Below, piece after piece: positions 32,586 through 39,109 of a stretch of 39,203 nucleotides of DNA (positions are counted from its first letter, which is position 1; every line of letters begins with the position of its first letter). The stretch is taken from positions 1-39,203 of the forward strand of contig CAJOGX010000024.1 in assembly GCA_905234175.1 (NCBI GenBank), written 5' to 3'. The position numbers and the translations under genes were made by a program. Source of the stretch: an uncultured Selenomonadaceae bacterium. Lineage in GTDB: Bacteria > Bacillota > Negativicutes > Selenomonadales > Selenomonadaceae. A model generated the notes under the pieces. That model ran no database searches and was not told where the DNA came from. It worked only from the letters and a program-made list of their open reading frames with translations.

Positions 32586-32774
32586 TCAAAAAATAATAAG
32601 TAGCCGATTTTGATTCTCAATCTTTACTGCCTGGTCTTTCTCAACGTCGCCGCTGTTAGAACGAGCATAAAAGCTGCCATCTACGCCGTCAAGTACAAGT
32701 TCATCGCCGCCAGCCACGCTGTCGAGTTGCTCATCGGGGAGCATTTCGTCCACGATTTTCTTTTCCTCTGCCAT
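32586..32774 (-). CDS. Double-glycine leader peptide E, chimeric
   Basis: 62 residues, ATG 32774 with AGAGGA nine bases upstream. The leader AEEKKIVDEMLPDEQLDSVAGG, given here in outline only, is like that of protein F, while the mature part after VAGG contains GSFYARSNSGDVEKDQAVK and ends LLIIF, the same module as peptides A and B. So a different leader is joined to the A/B-type core. No promoter or terminator separates it from F (33 bases upstream), so F and E form one transcript. Confidence 0.75.
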   Translation of the reverse strand: MAEEKKIVDEMLPDEQLDSVAGGDELVLDGVDGSFYARSNSGDVEKDQAVKIENQNRLLIIF

Positions 32775-32807
32775 TGAGCTCAATCCTCTTTCGTTTAAGG
32801 CCGTGCC

Positions 32808-33119
32808 TTAGCGGATAATCTTAGTGCCGTTTTCAGCGTCGAAGTTCTTCCAAAATTCGTCGCGGGTAATGAGTTTGCCGGTTTTGTCGGTGTAAATGTT
32901 GGCGTTAACCAGACCGCCTCTGTCCTCATAGCCGACGTAGCCCATTTTGTGGAGCATGTTGCGCACATGAGCCGCGCTGAGTGCGTCATCTGCGCTCAAA
33001 AGTCCGCGCTTGTAGAGTTGGTCGCCGTCTACGAACGTTTCGATCCTGTTGCCTCCCGCAACGTTGTCGAGTTCCTCGTCCTTCAGAATTTCGTCCTTCA
33101 AAATTTTGTCTTCCGCCAT
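32808..33119 (-). CDS. Double-glycine leader protein F
   Basis: 103 residues. ATG 33119 follows GGAGGTTGATAAAA. Leader: AEDKILKDEILKDEELDNVAGG in outline, ending in VAGG at about residue 23. The mature part (about 80 residues) has VDGDQLYKRGLLSADDALS, HVRNMLHKMGYVGYEDRGG and KLITRDEFWKNFD. The last piece resembles the ITREQAMEYAIKKF and ISRRQAFDYALKKF endings of D and C, so a common C-terminal motif is likely. It has no Cys. The leader DNA (33120-33180) is almost identical to that of cassette D. Confidence 0.78.
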   Translation of the reverse strand: MAEDKILKDEILKDEELDNVAGGNRIETFVDGDQLYKRGLLSADDALSAAHVRNMLHKMGYVGYEDRGGLVNANIYTDKTGKLITRDEFWKNFDAENGTKIIR

Positions 33120-33180
33120 TTTTATCAACCTCCAAATTGCTTTCTATACCTTATACGCAGAAGCTGCAAATTTATTAAGA

Positions 33181-33209
33181 AGTTTAGCAAAAAAATTTTC
33201 CGCAGTCAA
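33181..33209 (-). promoter_or_regulatory. Cassette promoter F
   Basis: On the minus strand, TTGACT (33204-33209), a 17-base spacer, TAAACT (33181-33186). Shared motif at 33148-33160. Confidence 0.8.
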
Positions 33210-33247
33210 ACGAAAACCCCCCCGACGCGACCGCCGAAGGGCTTTTG

Positions 33248-33471
33248 TTATTTGTCGCCGTAATTTTTGAATATCAGCCGTTTTTTTCGTCGATTCTAGC
33301 GCTCCACCAGCCCGATAGTTCACCTTTTAACGGTTCCGGCTTGCCTGTGCACTTGTAGCCGTTCCTGTCGATGTCTTTCAGCAGATTGTTTATCCGATTC
33401 AGCGTCTTTTTGTCCTGCGTCTGCCAGTACATGTAGTCCGCAAAGGCTTTTTCAGTGAACTTCTTGTCCAT
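33248..33471 (-). pseudogene. YoeB-like toxin, frameshifted and truncated
   Basis: From ATG 33471 the frame gives 65 residues: FTEKAFADYMYWQTQDKKTL, LLKDIDRNGYKCTGKPEPLK and GELSGWWSARIDEKNG, the YoeB/Txe fold through the catalytic Glu and Arg. It then stops at 33274. A frame shifted by one base within the preceding run of seven A continues RLIFKNYGDK, as expected for YoeB (NRLIFKI), and meets a stop at 33248. The last strand with the catalytic His near residue 83 is missing in both frames. The mRNA-cleaving toxin is therefore probably inactive. Its start overlaps the antitoxin end. Confidence 0.75.
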
Positions 33472-33712
33472 TAACGAATTTCTCCCATTCTTCCGCCGTA
33501 AAGCTGACAACCTTACCTTCTTCAACTTCGTTAATTGATTCTTGCAGATGTTTGAGGTTTTCGTCGCTCCAGAATGGATCCAGTTCCAGTTTCCCGCCGT
33601 ATTTGACGCTGTTAATCAAAATCTTGATGCACTCGCCCAGGCTCATTCCCGTTGTTTCCGTGAACTCCTTCAGGTCGTCGCTGTCTATCGCTATACTTAT
33701 GTTTTCAGTCAT
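33452..33712 (-). CDS. RelB/DinJ-type antitoxin
   Basis: 86 residues, ATG 33712 after GGAGGCGATAAG. The ribbon-helix-helix half is ENISIAIDSDDLKEFTETTG, in part, and MSLGECIKILINSV; the toxin-binding half has FWSDENLKHLQESINEVEEG and ends EEWEKFVNGQEVH. It is intact although the adjacent YoeB-like gene is broken, so it may survive as an orphan regulator. It would bind the palindrome in its own promoter spacer. That promoter belongs to the same family as those of the peptide cassettes. Confidence 0.82.
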   Translation of the reverse strand: MTENISIAIDSDDLKEFTETTGMSLGECIKILINSVKYGGKLELDPFWSDENLKHLQESINEVEEGKVVSFTAEEWEKFVNGQEVH

Positions 33713-33731
33713 TCTTATCGCCTCCGAGGCA

Positions 33732-33760
33732 AGTCTAGCGGAAAAATTTTCCGCCGTCAA
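33732..33760 (-). promoter_or_regulatory. Antitoxin promoter with palindromic spacer
   Basis: On the minus strand, TTGACG (33755-33760) and TAGACT (33732-33737) enclose a 17-base spacer GCGGAAAAATTTTCCGC (plus-strand reading 33738-33754), a perfect inverted repeat with eight-base arms. It is a likely operator for the antitoxin. Confidence 0.7.
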
Positions 33761-33768
33761 GAAAATGT

Positions 33769-33776
33769 GCTATAAT
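33769..33776 (+). promoter_or_regulatory. Extended -10 promoter of bofA
   Basis: TGC followed by TATAAT around 33767-33776, with no good -35 element. It faces away from the antitoxin promoter. Confidence 0.45.
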
Positions 33777-33821
33777 GAGCGGCGCAGGAATTTAGCCTGC
33801 CTGAAAGGAGTCGCTATTAAA

Positions 33822-34061
33822 ATGCTTGAAGTTTTTATCGGTCCAATCGTCGGCGTCGTAATAGTTTTCGCGCTGGTGAAACTCATCTCGTTGCCGATTT
33901 GGCTGCTGAAAAACAGTATCGTCGGTGCGATTATGCTGTACATTTTCAATTTCATTGGGATTTTCACGATAAAGGTCACGTTTATCCACTGCCTGATTGT
34001 CGGCGTCTTCGGCATTCCAGGGATTGTCGCGCTGGTCGTTTATCTGAACTATTTGCACTGA
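33822..34061 (+). CDS. bofA: BofA family membrane protein
   Basis: 79 residues, ATG 33822 with AAAGGAG. Two to three membrane segments are seen: FIGPIVGVVIVFALVKLI, IVGAIMLYIFNFIGIF and HCLIVGVFGIPGIVALVVYL. The NSIVGAIMLYIFNFIG and GVFGIPGIVALV pieces match BofA, the inhibitor of pro-sigma-K processing in spore formers. Negativicutes keep it even where spores are unknown, so its role here may differ. It normally follows recR; the peptide and toxin-antitoxin island now separates them. The ABC-F gene starts three bases after its stop. Confidence 0.85.
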   Translation: MLEVFIGPIVGVVIVFALVKLISLPIWLLKNSIVGAIMLYIFNFIGIFTIKVTFIHCLIVGVFGIPGIVALVVYLNYLH

Positions 34062-34064
34062 GCC

Positions 34065-35717
34065 ATGATTCAACTTGATAAAGTAACGAAATTTTACGGC
34101 GAGCGGCTGATTTTTTCTGACGTGAGTTTCAAAATCGCGGACGGCGAAAAGGTCGGTATCGTCGGCAGGAACGGCGCCGGTAAGTCCACGCTGATTCGCG
34201 TCATGCTCGGCGCAGAGGAATTTGAAGGCGGAACTATCAACGGCCTTCGCAAAGAGGACATAGGTTACGCGGAACAAATCCCGCAGTTTGAAAAACCTAC
34301 GCTGCTGGCGGAAATGCTCAGCGCTGACGTTGAGGAATTTCAAGCGCGGAAAATTCTGTTTGGCTTAGGTTTTACGGAGCCGGAGCTTGCGAAAAATCCC
34401 AACGAGTTCAGCGGCGGCGAAACTGCTAAAATCGCGCTGGCAAAATCTTTACTCGACGAGCCGCGCGTTTTAATCCTCGACGAGCCCACCAACCACCTCG
34501 ACATTTACGCCATAGATTTTCTGGAAGATTTTCTGAAGAATTACCGCTACACTGTCATCGCCGTCACGCACGACCGCCATTTCCTTCAAAACTGCGTCGA
34601 CAAAATTATAGATATGGAAAACTGCCGCGCGACTGTCTACAGCGCGAACTACGAAAAATTTGTTCAGCTCAAACGCGAGCGCCGCGAATTTGAACTCAAA
34701 GCCTACGAAAAGCAGCAGGAGGAAATTGCCAGGCTGGAAGATTTCGTGCGCCGCAACAAAGTCCGCGCCTCTACTGCTAAGCGCGCCCGCAGCCGCCAGA
34801 TTAAGCTTGACAAAATGGAACGCCTTGAAAAGCCGCCGTCCGAAGAAACCGTTAAACTCCGCCTGAGCGACGCCAGCGAATCCGCTAACCGCGTGCTCAT
34901 TCTCGACAAAATCAATTTCAAGGGCATTATCAAAAATTTCAGCGCCGAAATTCGCAAGGGCGAAAAGGTCGGCTTAATCGGCCGCAACGGTATCGGCAAA
35001 TCCACCCTGCTCAAAATTATCGTCGGCGATTTGCGCGCAGATTCCGGCAGCGTCAAAATCGGCAACCGCGTCAAGGTCGGCTACCTTTCGCAGGGACACG
35101 AGGAACTCAGCGAAAATTCTACCGCCATCGAGGAACTCATCAACAATTTCGGTCTGAACATTGAGCAGGCGCGTTCCGAACTCGCAAGGCTTGACTTGTT
35201 CGCGCAGGTCGTAGAAAAACCAATCGCCGATATGTCTGGGGGAGAAAAAACGCGCGTCGCCCTCGCTAAACTTATTCTTACCGGCGCTAATTTTCTGATT
35301 CTCGACGAGCCGACGAATCATCTGGATTTGCCCGCGCGCGAAGCGATTGAATCTGCGCTGAGGAGTTTCGACGGCACGCTTTTAATCGTCACGCACGACA
35401 GATATTTACTTGACGCCGTAACCAGCCGCGTCATCGAATTTGAAGACCGTCCCGCGCCAGTTCGGGCAAAATCTGAAAAAGTTTCAAAGCCGCCAGCAAA
35501 GTCAAAGCCAGCGCCGAAAGTTTCCAGGCCGCCGGAAAAAACCGAACAGCAGCTTGAAAAACTCGAAGCTCAAATCAAAATGGCGGAAATGGAACTGAAA
35601 ATGCTGGAGCGCGAAATAAATTCAGCGTCGGAACCCGCGCGACTGGCTGAGCTGGCGGCGGCGCACGAGGCAAAACTGGCGGAAATTGACGCGCTCTACG
35701 AATTGCTCGCGGAATAA
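34065..35717 (+). CDS. ABC-F family ATPase
   Basis: 550 residues, soluble, with two ATPase domains: Walker A GRNGAGKST and GRNGIGKST, signatures FSGGETAKIALAK and MSGGEKTRVALAK, Walker B ILDEPTNHLD twice. The linker between them (about 205-275) is charged and helical (KQQEEIARLEDFVRRNKVRA) and corresponds to the P-site tRNA-reaching arm. A C-terminal coiled coil follows after a Pro/Lys-rich stretch. Such proteins act on stalled ribosomes; some give antibiotic resistance by target protection. Which subgroup this is cannot be decided by eye; the layout is closest to the housekeeping Uup/YdiF-like types. Confidence 0.92.
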   Translation: MIQLDKVTKFYGERLIFSDVSFKIADGEKVGIVGRNGAGKSTLIRVMLGAEEFEGGTINGLRKEDIGYAEQIPQFEKPTLLAEMLSADVEEFQARKILFGLGFTEPELAKNPNEFSGGETAKIALAKSLLDEPRVLILDEPTNHLDIYAIDFLEDFLKNYRYTVIAVTHDRHFLQNCVDKIIDMENCRATVYSANYEKFVQLKRERREFELKAYEKQQEEIARLEDFVRRNKVRASTAKRARSRQIKLDKMERLEKPPSEETVKLRLSDASESANRVLILDKINFKGIIKNFSAEIRKGEKVGLIGRNGIGKSTLLKIIVGDLRADSGSVKIGNRVKVGYLSQGHEELSENSTAIEELINNFGLNIEQARSELARLDLFAQVVEKPIADMSGGEKTRVALAKLILTGANFLILDEPTNHLDLPAREAIESALRSFDGTLLIVTHDRYLLDAVTSRVIEFEDRPAPVRAKSEKVSKPPAKSKPAPKVSRPPEKTEQQLEKLEAQIKMAEMELKMLEREINSASEPARLAELAAAHEAKLAEIDALYELLAE

Positions 35718-35724
35718 TTTTCGC

Positions 35725-35753
35725 TTGACGTAACGCGCTGTTTGTGTGAAAAT
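35725..35753 (+). promoter_or_regulatory. Possible promoter of the 35784 gene
   Basis: TTGACG at 35725-35730, a 17-base spacer, and a weak GAAAAT at 35748-35753. Confidence 0.4.
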
Positions 35754-35783
35754 TAGCACGCTGAAATTAAAGGAGTGATTACT

Positions 35784-36779
35784 ATGGGTCATCAACCGCC
35801 CGCATTGGAAAAACTTTTCGACGAATGGGCGAAAAAGCACGAGGAAAATCTTTCGCAGGAAGCGCCGTACTTCATGGACCACGAGGCGCCCTATGGCAAA
35901 TTCGTCCGCGACGGTATCGTCAACTTCGACAACTGGAAAAAGCAAAAGGTCAGAATTTGTTTCGTCCTGCACGAGGCCAGCGGCTACTCCGACATTGCAA
36001 AATATCCCAACGGCCACGACGTTGCCGCCGAGTGGAACGAAAAGGGCTCTTTCTCGAAATTCATGTTCAAGCTCGCAGTTTGGACGAAGGCCGTGAATGA
36101 CGCCTTCGCCGCCGCGCCCGTGACCTACGTCAAAAAGGAACTCCTCCCGATTAGCCACGATTTGATTCGCTCAATCGCCGTCGTCAACATCAAAAAGAGT
36201 GACGGTCAGAAACGCCCGAATTATTCTACCGTGAAAAATTTTGCACACGTCGACTATGCCGAACTGCGCCGCGAACTTGAAATTATCAACGCTAACATAA
36301 TTCTTTTCTGCGACAACTATTACTTCCTCGTCGGCAAGCGCCCGAAGCCCGAAGCTCAGGGCGCCGAAGAAGCTCCCGCGCCGGAAATTGTCGTTCCGCC
36401 CGCGCCGGAAATTGTCGTTCCGCCCGCGCCGGAAATTGTTACGCCGGAAACTCTCGCGACCGAAGGAATTGCCGCTGCTGAAGAAGCCGCCGCCGCTGAG
36501 GCGCAGGAAAAGAAATCGGAAATCATGTTGCCGCGCGCTTTTTATTTCGACGAGCTCAAGCCGGTTGCCAAATTCGCCTTCGCCTGGAATAACAAATTGT
36601 GTTTCCAGCTGTGGTCGCCCGCGAATTTCGTCGGCACGCTCTCTTCAAACACGATTAACTACTACGCCGTTCGCGAAATCGTCCGCGCCGCGCTCAAAGT
36701 TTTCGGGCAGAAAACCGCCGCCGCTAAGGCTAAGGCAGCAGCGCCCGCTAAACCTGCGGCTCCGGCTCCGGCTAAATAA
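35784..36779 (+). CDS. Unknown protein with PAPEIVVP repeats
   Basis: 331 residues, ATG 35784 with AAAGGAGTGATT. Residues 1-185 look like one globular domain: FVRDGIVNFDNWKKQKVRIC, then FVLHEASGYSD, and later NANIILFCDNYYFL. The FVLHEASG strand-loop recalls uracil-DNA-glycosylase-fold proteins of unknown role, but I am not sure. A spacer at 195-245 holds three repeats of PPAPEIVV and an Ala/Glu stretch, and residues 250-308 form a second conserved part (YFDELKPVAKFAFAWNNKL, then NTINYYAVREIV). A tail of Ala, Lys and Pro ends it. No signal peptide. Own promoter and terminator. Confidence 0.7.
   Translation: MGHQPPALEKLFDEWAKKHEENLSQEAPYFMDHEAPYGKFVRDGIVNFDNWKKQKVRICFVLHEASGYSDIAKYPNGHDVAAEWNEKGSFSKFMFKLAVWTKAVNDAFAAAPVTYVKKELLPISHDLIRSIAVVNIKKSDGQKRPNYSTVKNFAHVDYAELRRELEIINANIILFCDNYYFLVGKRPKPEAQGAEEAPAPEIVVPPAPEIVVPPAPEIVTPETLATEGIAAAEEAAAAEAQEKKSEIMLPRAFYFDELKPVAKFAFAWNNKLCFQLWSPANFVGTLSSNTINYYAVREIVRAALKVFGQKTAAAKAKAAAPAKPAAPAPAK
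36375..36446 (+). repeat. Three direct 24-base repeats within the 35784 gene
   Basis: Units start at 36375, 36399 and 36423; each encodes PAPEIVVP-like residues. The first two are identical and the third differs only at its end. Confidence 0.9.
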
Positions 36780-36803
36780 ATTTTTACACAGCAAATTTTT
36801 GAA

Positions 36804-36831
36804 GTCACCGTTTCGCGCGGTGGCTTTTTTT
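36804..36831 (+). terminator. Terminator after the repeat-bearing gene
   Basis: GTCACCG (36804-36810) pairs with CGGTGGC (36818-36824), one G-U pair, followed by seven T bases. Confidence 0.85.
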
Positions 36832-36865
36832 GCGCAAAGTTTATAGCGTTATAAAAATTTTTGAA

Positions 36866-36894
36866 TTGATTCGCCGCGCCGGATTTCCTATAAT
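36866..36894 (+). promoter_or_regulatory. Promoter of the DUF362 gene
   Basis: TTGATT at 36866-36871, a 17-base spacer, TATAAT at 36889-36894, followed by GGAGGAAAG. Confidence 0.7.
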
Positions 36895-36922
36895 ATAATT
36901 AAAAATTTTTGGAGGAAAGGCA

Positions 36923-37900
36923 ATGGCTGATATTTCAAGGCGTGACTTCGTGAAAATGGCTGGCGTGGCGGCGGCGGGCGCTGCCCTTTACAATCTGGGA
37001 GGCGGGATTATAATGGATAGCGGAAAAGTTTCGGCGGCGGGCGCGAAGGCAAAGGTTTACTTCACGAAAAATATTGACGCCGCGCATTTGATTCAGCTGT
37101 ACCAGAAAATCAGCGGCGAAATCAGCGGCAGGGTTGCAATAAAACTGCACACCGGCGAACCGCACGGTTCGAACATTCTCCCGCGCGATATGGTTCAGAA
37201 ATTCCAGGCGCAAATTCCGAACTCCACGATTATCGAGGCGAACGTTGCGTACGGCGGCGCGCGCTCCACGACCGACAGGCACCGGCAGACTCTGCAGACG
37301 AACGGCTGGACTTTTTGCCCCGTGGACATTATCGACGCGGAGGGCGACGTGGATTTCCCCGTGAACGGCGGCTTCCACCTGAAAAAAGTTGCAATGGGCG
37401 CACATTTGGCGAATTACGATTCGCTGGTTGTTCTGACGCACTTCAAAGGGCACGCGATGGGCGGTTTCGGCGGCAGTCTCAAAAATATTGCGATTGGCTG
37501 CGCCTCCGGCAAGGAAGGCAAGCTGCAGGTTCACGGCGTCCGCGATTACGGCAAGTGGGTTCTGGGCGAACTTTTCATGGAGCTCATGGCGGACAGCGGC
37601 AAGGCGATTTGCGACCACTTCGGCAGGAAAATTGTTTTTATCAACGTCATGCGGCGAATGAGCGTGGACTGCGATTGCGCGGGCACTTCCGCCGCCGAGC
37701 CGACGATGGCTGATATTGGAATTTGCGCCTCGACGGACATTCTGGCGGTTGACCAGGCTTGCATTGATTTGGTTTACGCGGCGCCCGACAGCAAAGATCT
37801 GCGCGAAAGAATTGAATCGCGGAAGGGACTTCGCCAGCTCAGCGCTATGCAGGAACTCGGCATGGGCAGTCGGCAATATGATTTGGTGACGGTCGACTGA
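36923..37900 (+). CDS. Tat-exported DUF362 domain protein
   Basis: 325 residues, ATG 36923. The N-terminus ISRRDFVKMAGVAAAGAALY is a twin-arginine signal, so the protein is exported folded, probably with a cofactor. The DUF362 body shows VAIKLHTGEPHGSN, EANVAYGGARSTTDRHRQTL, VVLTHFKGHAMGGFGGSLKN and GCASGKEGKLQVHG, with conserved His and Cys residues. Other members carry a ferredoxin part, which is missing here, although the region CDCAGTSAAEP keeps two Cys. The reaction is unknown. An NTF2-like gene follows after one base. Confidence 0.88.
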   Translation: MADISRRDFVKMAGVAAAGAALYNLGGGIIMDSGKVSAAGAKAKVYFTKNIDAAHLIQLYQKISGEISGRVAIKLHTGEPHGSNILPRDMVQKFQAQIPNSTIIEANVAYGGARSTTDRHRQTLQTNGWTFCPVDIIDAEGDVDFPVNGGFHLKKVAMGAHLANYDSLVVLTHFKGHAMGGFGGSLKNIAIGCASGKEGKLQVHGVRDYGKWVLGELFMELMADSGKAICDHFGRKIVFINVMRRMSVDCDCAGTSAAEPTMADIGICASTDILAVDQACIDLVYAAPDSKDLRERIESRKGLRQLSAMQELGMGSRQYDLVTVD

Positions 37901-37901
37901 T

Positions 37902-38264
37902 ATGGGCGACGAACTCGAACTGAAAAAACTGTATTTGAAAATGTGGGGCGCGCTGATTGCGAAGGACATTCCGACGCTGGAAAAAATTCACGCGGCGGAT
38001 TTCGTTTTAGTGCACATGACGGGGCGGCGCCAGCCGAAGGCGGAATACCTGCAGAGCGTACGGGACGGCGTCTTGAATTATTTTTCTGAGCGCACGGAAA
38101 AAATTTTCGTGGACGTTCGCGCAGGAAAGTTAATCGGACAGTCGCGCGTAGAGGCGGCAGTTTTCGGCGGCGGAAAAAGTATGTGGCGGCTCCAGCTGGA
38201 TTTCGACGTAGAAAAAATCGACGGCGCATGGATTTTAAAATTCGCGCGGGCATCGACGTACTGA
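37902..38264 (+). CDS. NTF2-like / DUF4440-type protein
   Basis: 120 residues, ATG 37902, one base past the DUF362 stop, so likely translated by coupling. The pattern LYLKMWGALIAKDIPTLEKI, then ADFVLVHMTGRRQPKAEYLQ, and the last strands MWRLQLDFDVEKIDGAWIL, fits the DUF4440/NTF2-like cone fold used by small binding proteins and enzymes. It has no signal peptide, unlike its neighbour. Function unknown. A strong ribosome binding site just after its end (GAGGAGG at 38263-38269) has no gene after it. Confidence 0.82.
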   Translation: MGDELELKKLYLKMWGALIAKDIPTLEKIHAADFVLVHMTGRRQPKAEYLQSVRDGVLNYFSERTEKIFVDVRAGKLIGQSRVEAAVFGGGKSMWRLQLDFDVEKIDGAWILKFARASTY

Positions 38265-38308
38265 GGAGGATTTCAATTTAAAAGACTCATTGATAATCGC
38301 AAAAAAAT

Positions 38309-38337
38309 TTGACTTACTTGCCGAACTGTGCTAGATT
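38309..38337 (+). promoter_or_regulatory. Promoter of the second HNH gene
   Basis: TTGACT at 38309-38314, a 17-base spacer, TAGATT at 38332-38337; same layout as at 883-911. Confidence 0.65.
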
Positions 38338-38439
38338 ATTAGCGTAAACTCAAAAAGCTAACACAGCCGGTTTGTAAGCCTTTAAGCATTGTATCAAATC
38401 CGGCGTGTTATGTCAAATTCACGTTGGAGGCGATTATCT
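38338..38439 (+). promoter_or_regulatory. Structured 5' leader of HNH gene 2
   Basis: AACAC, a bulged A, GCCGG and TTTG (38360-38374) pair with CAAA, a bulged T, CCGGC and GTGTT (38395-38409), giving 14 pairs. The linear block with GTCAA, CACGTTGGAGG and CGATTAT then leads to the ATG, as in the first copy. Confidence 0.5.
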
Positions 38440-39090
38440 ATGAATGACCGTCGAAAAGTAGCTGAACTCATTGCGGAATTGAAAACTCAAATGACAACGC
38501 CGGAGGAATTGAAAACTGTCAAAGATTTTGAAAAAGACTTAAAAAAACTTGACGATGCGGCATTTGCTAAGCAGGACTTAACTAACGAGATTTGGCGGGA
38601 CATTGCAGGTTTCAATGGCGATTATCAGGAGTCGAATTACGGGCGCACGAAAAGCTTCAAACGTGGCAACGTTAAGATTCTTAAGCCCTCAGTGAGTAGA
38701 AACGGATATTTGTACATTAATCTTAAAAGCAATGGCGTCCATAAACGCTATCTTGTTCACAGACTCGTCGCGATTTTGTTTATTCCGAATCCCGATAACA
38801 AACCGCAGGTCAATCATATCGACGGCAATAAGCAAAATAATCGCGTCAATAATTTAGAATGGGTAACTAGCAGTGAAAATATAACCCATGCTTATGAATG
38901 CGGCCTACAAAAATATGGCGAACAGCACCATAAATCTAAACTTACAATAGAAAACGTCAGATTCATTCGCAATGTTTACGTCAAAGGCGATAAAGAATTT
39001 GGAGCACGTCCTCTAGCAAGACGATTCGGCGTATCGCAACCCGCAATATTAAGCATAATCAATGGCGAAACCTACAAGAATGTTATATAA
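38440..39090 (+). CDS. NUMOD4/HNH homing-type endonuclease
   Basis: 216 residues, ATG 38440 with GGAGG nine bases upstream. A helical N-terminus (DRRKVAELIAELKTQMTTPE) precedes a NUMOD4 motif near residue 65-85 (EIWRDIAGFNGDYQESNYGR). The HNH_3 core follows with VHRLVAILFIPNPDNKP, VNHIDGNKQNN and VNNLEWVTSSEN, all catalytic residues kept. The C-terminus is a helix-turn-helix (ARPLARRFGVSQPAILSII). These enzymes usually cut DNA to spread themselves, most often in phages and introns. A decayed relative lies at 1011-1659. Base composition is more AT-rich than the neighbours, as expected for transferred DNA. Confidence 0.9.
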   Translation: MNDRRKVAELIAELKTQMTTPEELKTVKDFEKDLKKLDDAAFAKQDLTNEIWRDIAGFNGDYQESNYGRTKSFKRGNVKILKPSVSRNGYLYINLKSNGVHKRYLVHRLVAILFIPNPDNKPQVNHIDGNKQNNRVNNLEWVTSSENITHAYECGLQKYGEQHHKSKLTIENVRFIRNVYVKGDKEFGARPLARRFGVSQPAILSIINGETYKNVI

Positions 39091-39109
39091 ACTAATTGAG
39101 GTGATTCTA

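Noticed and set aside
30738-33220. Repeated hairpins and promoters read as a CRISPR array
   Set aside because: The repeats are 300-600 bases apart, with genes between them; there are no short spacers and no cas genes.
38290-38334. A 14-codon frame after the orphan ribosome binding site
   Set aside because: It overlaps the HNH promoter, has no recognisable sequence and the spacing from the ribosome binding site is too long.
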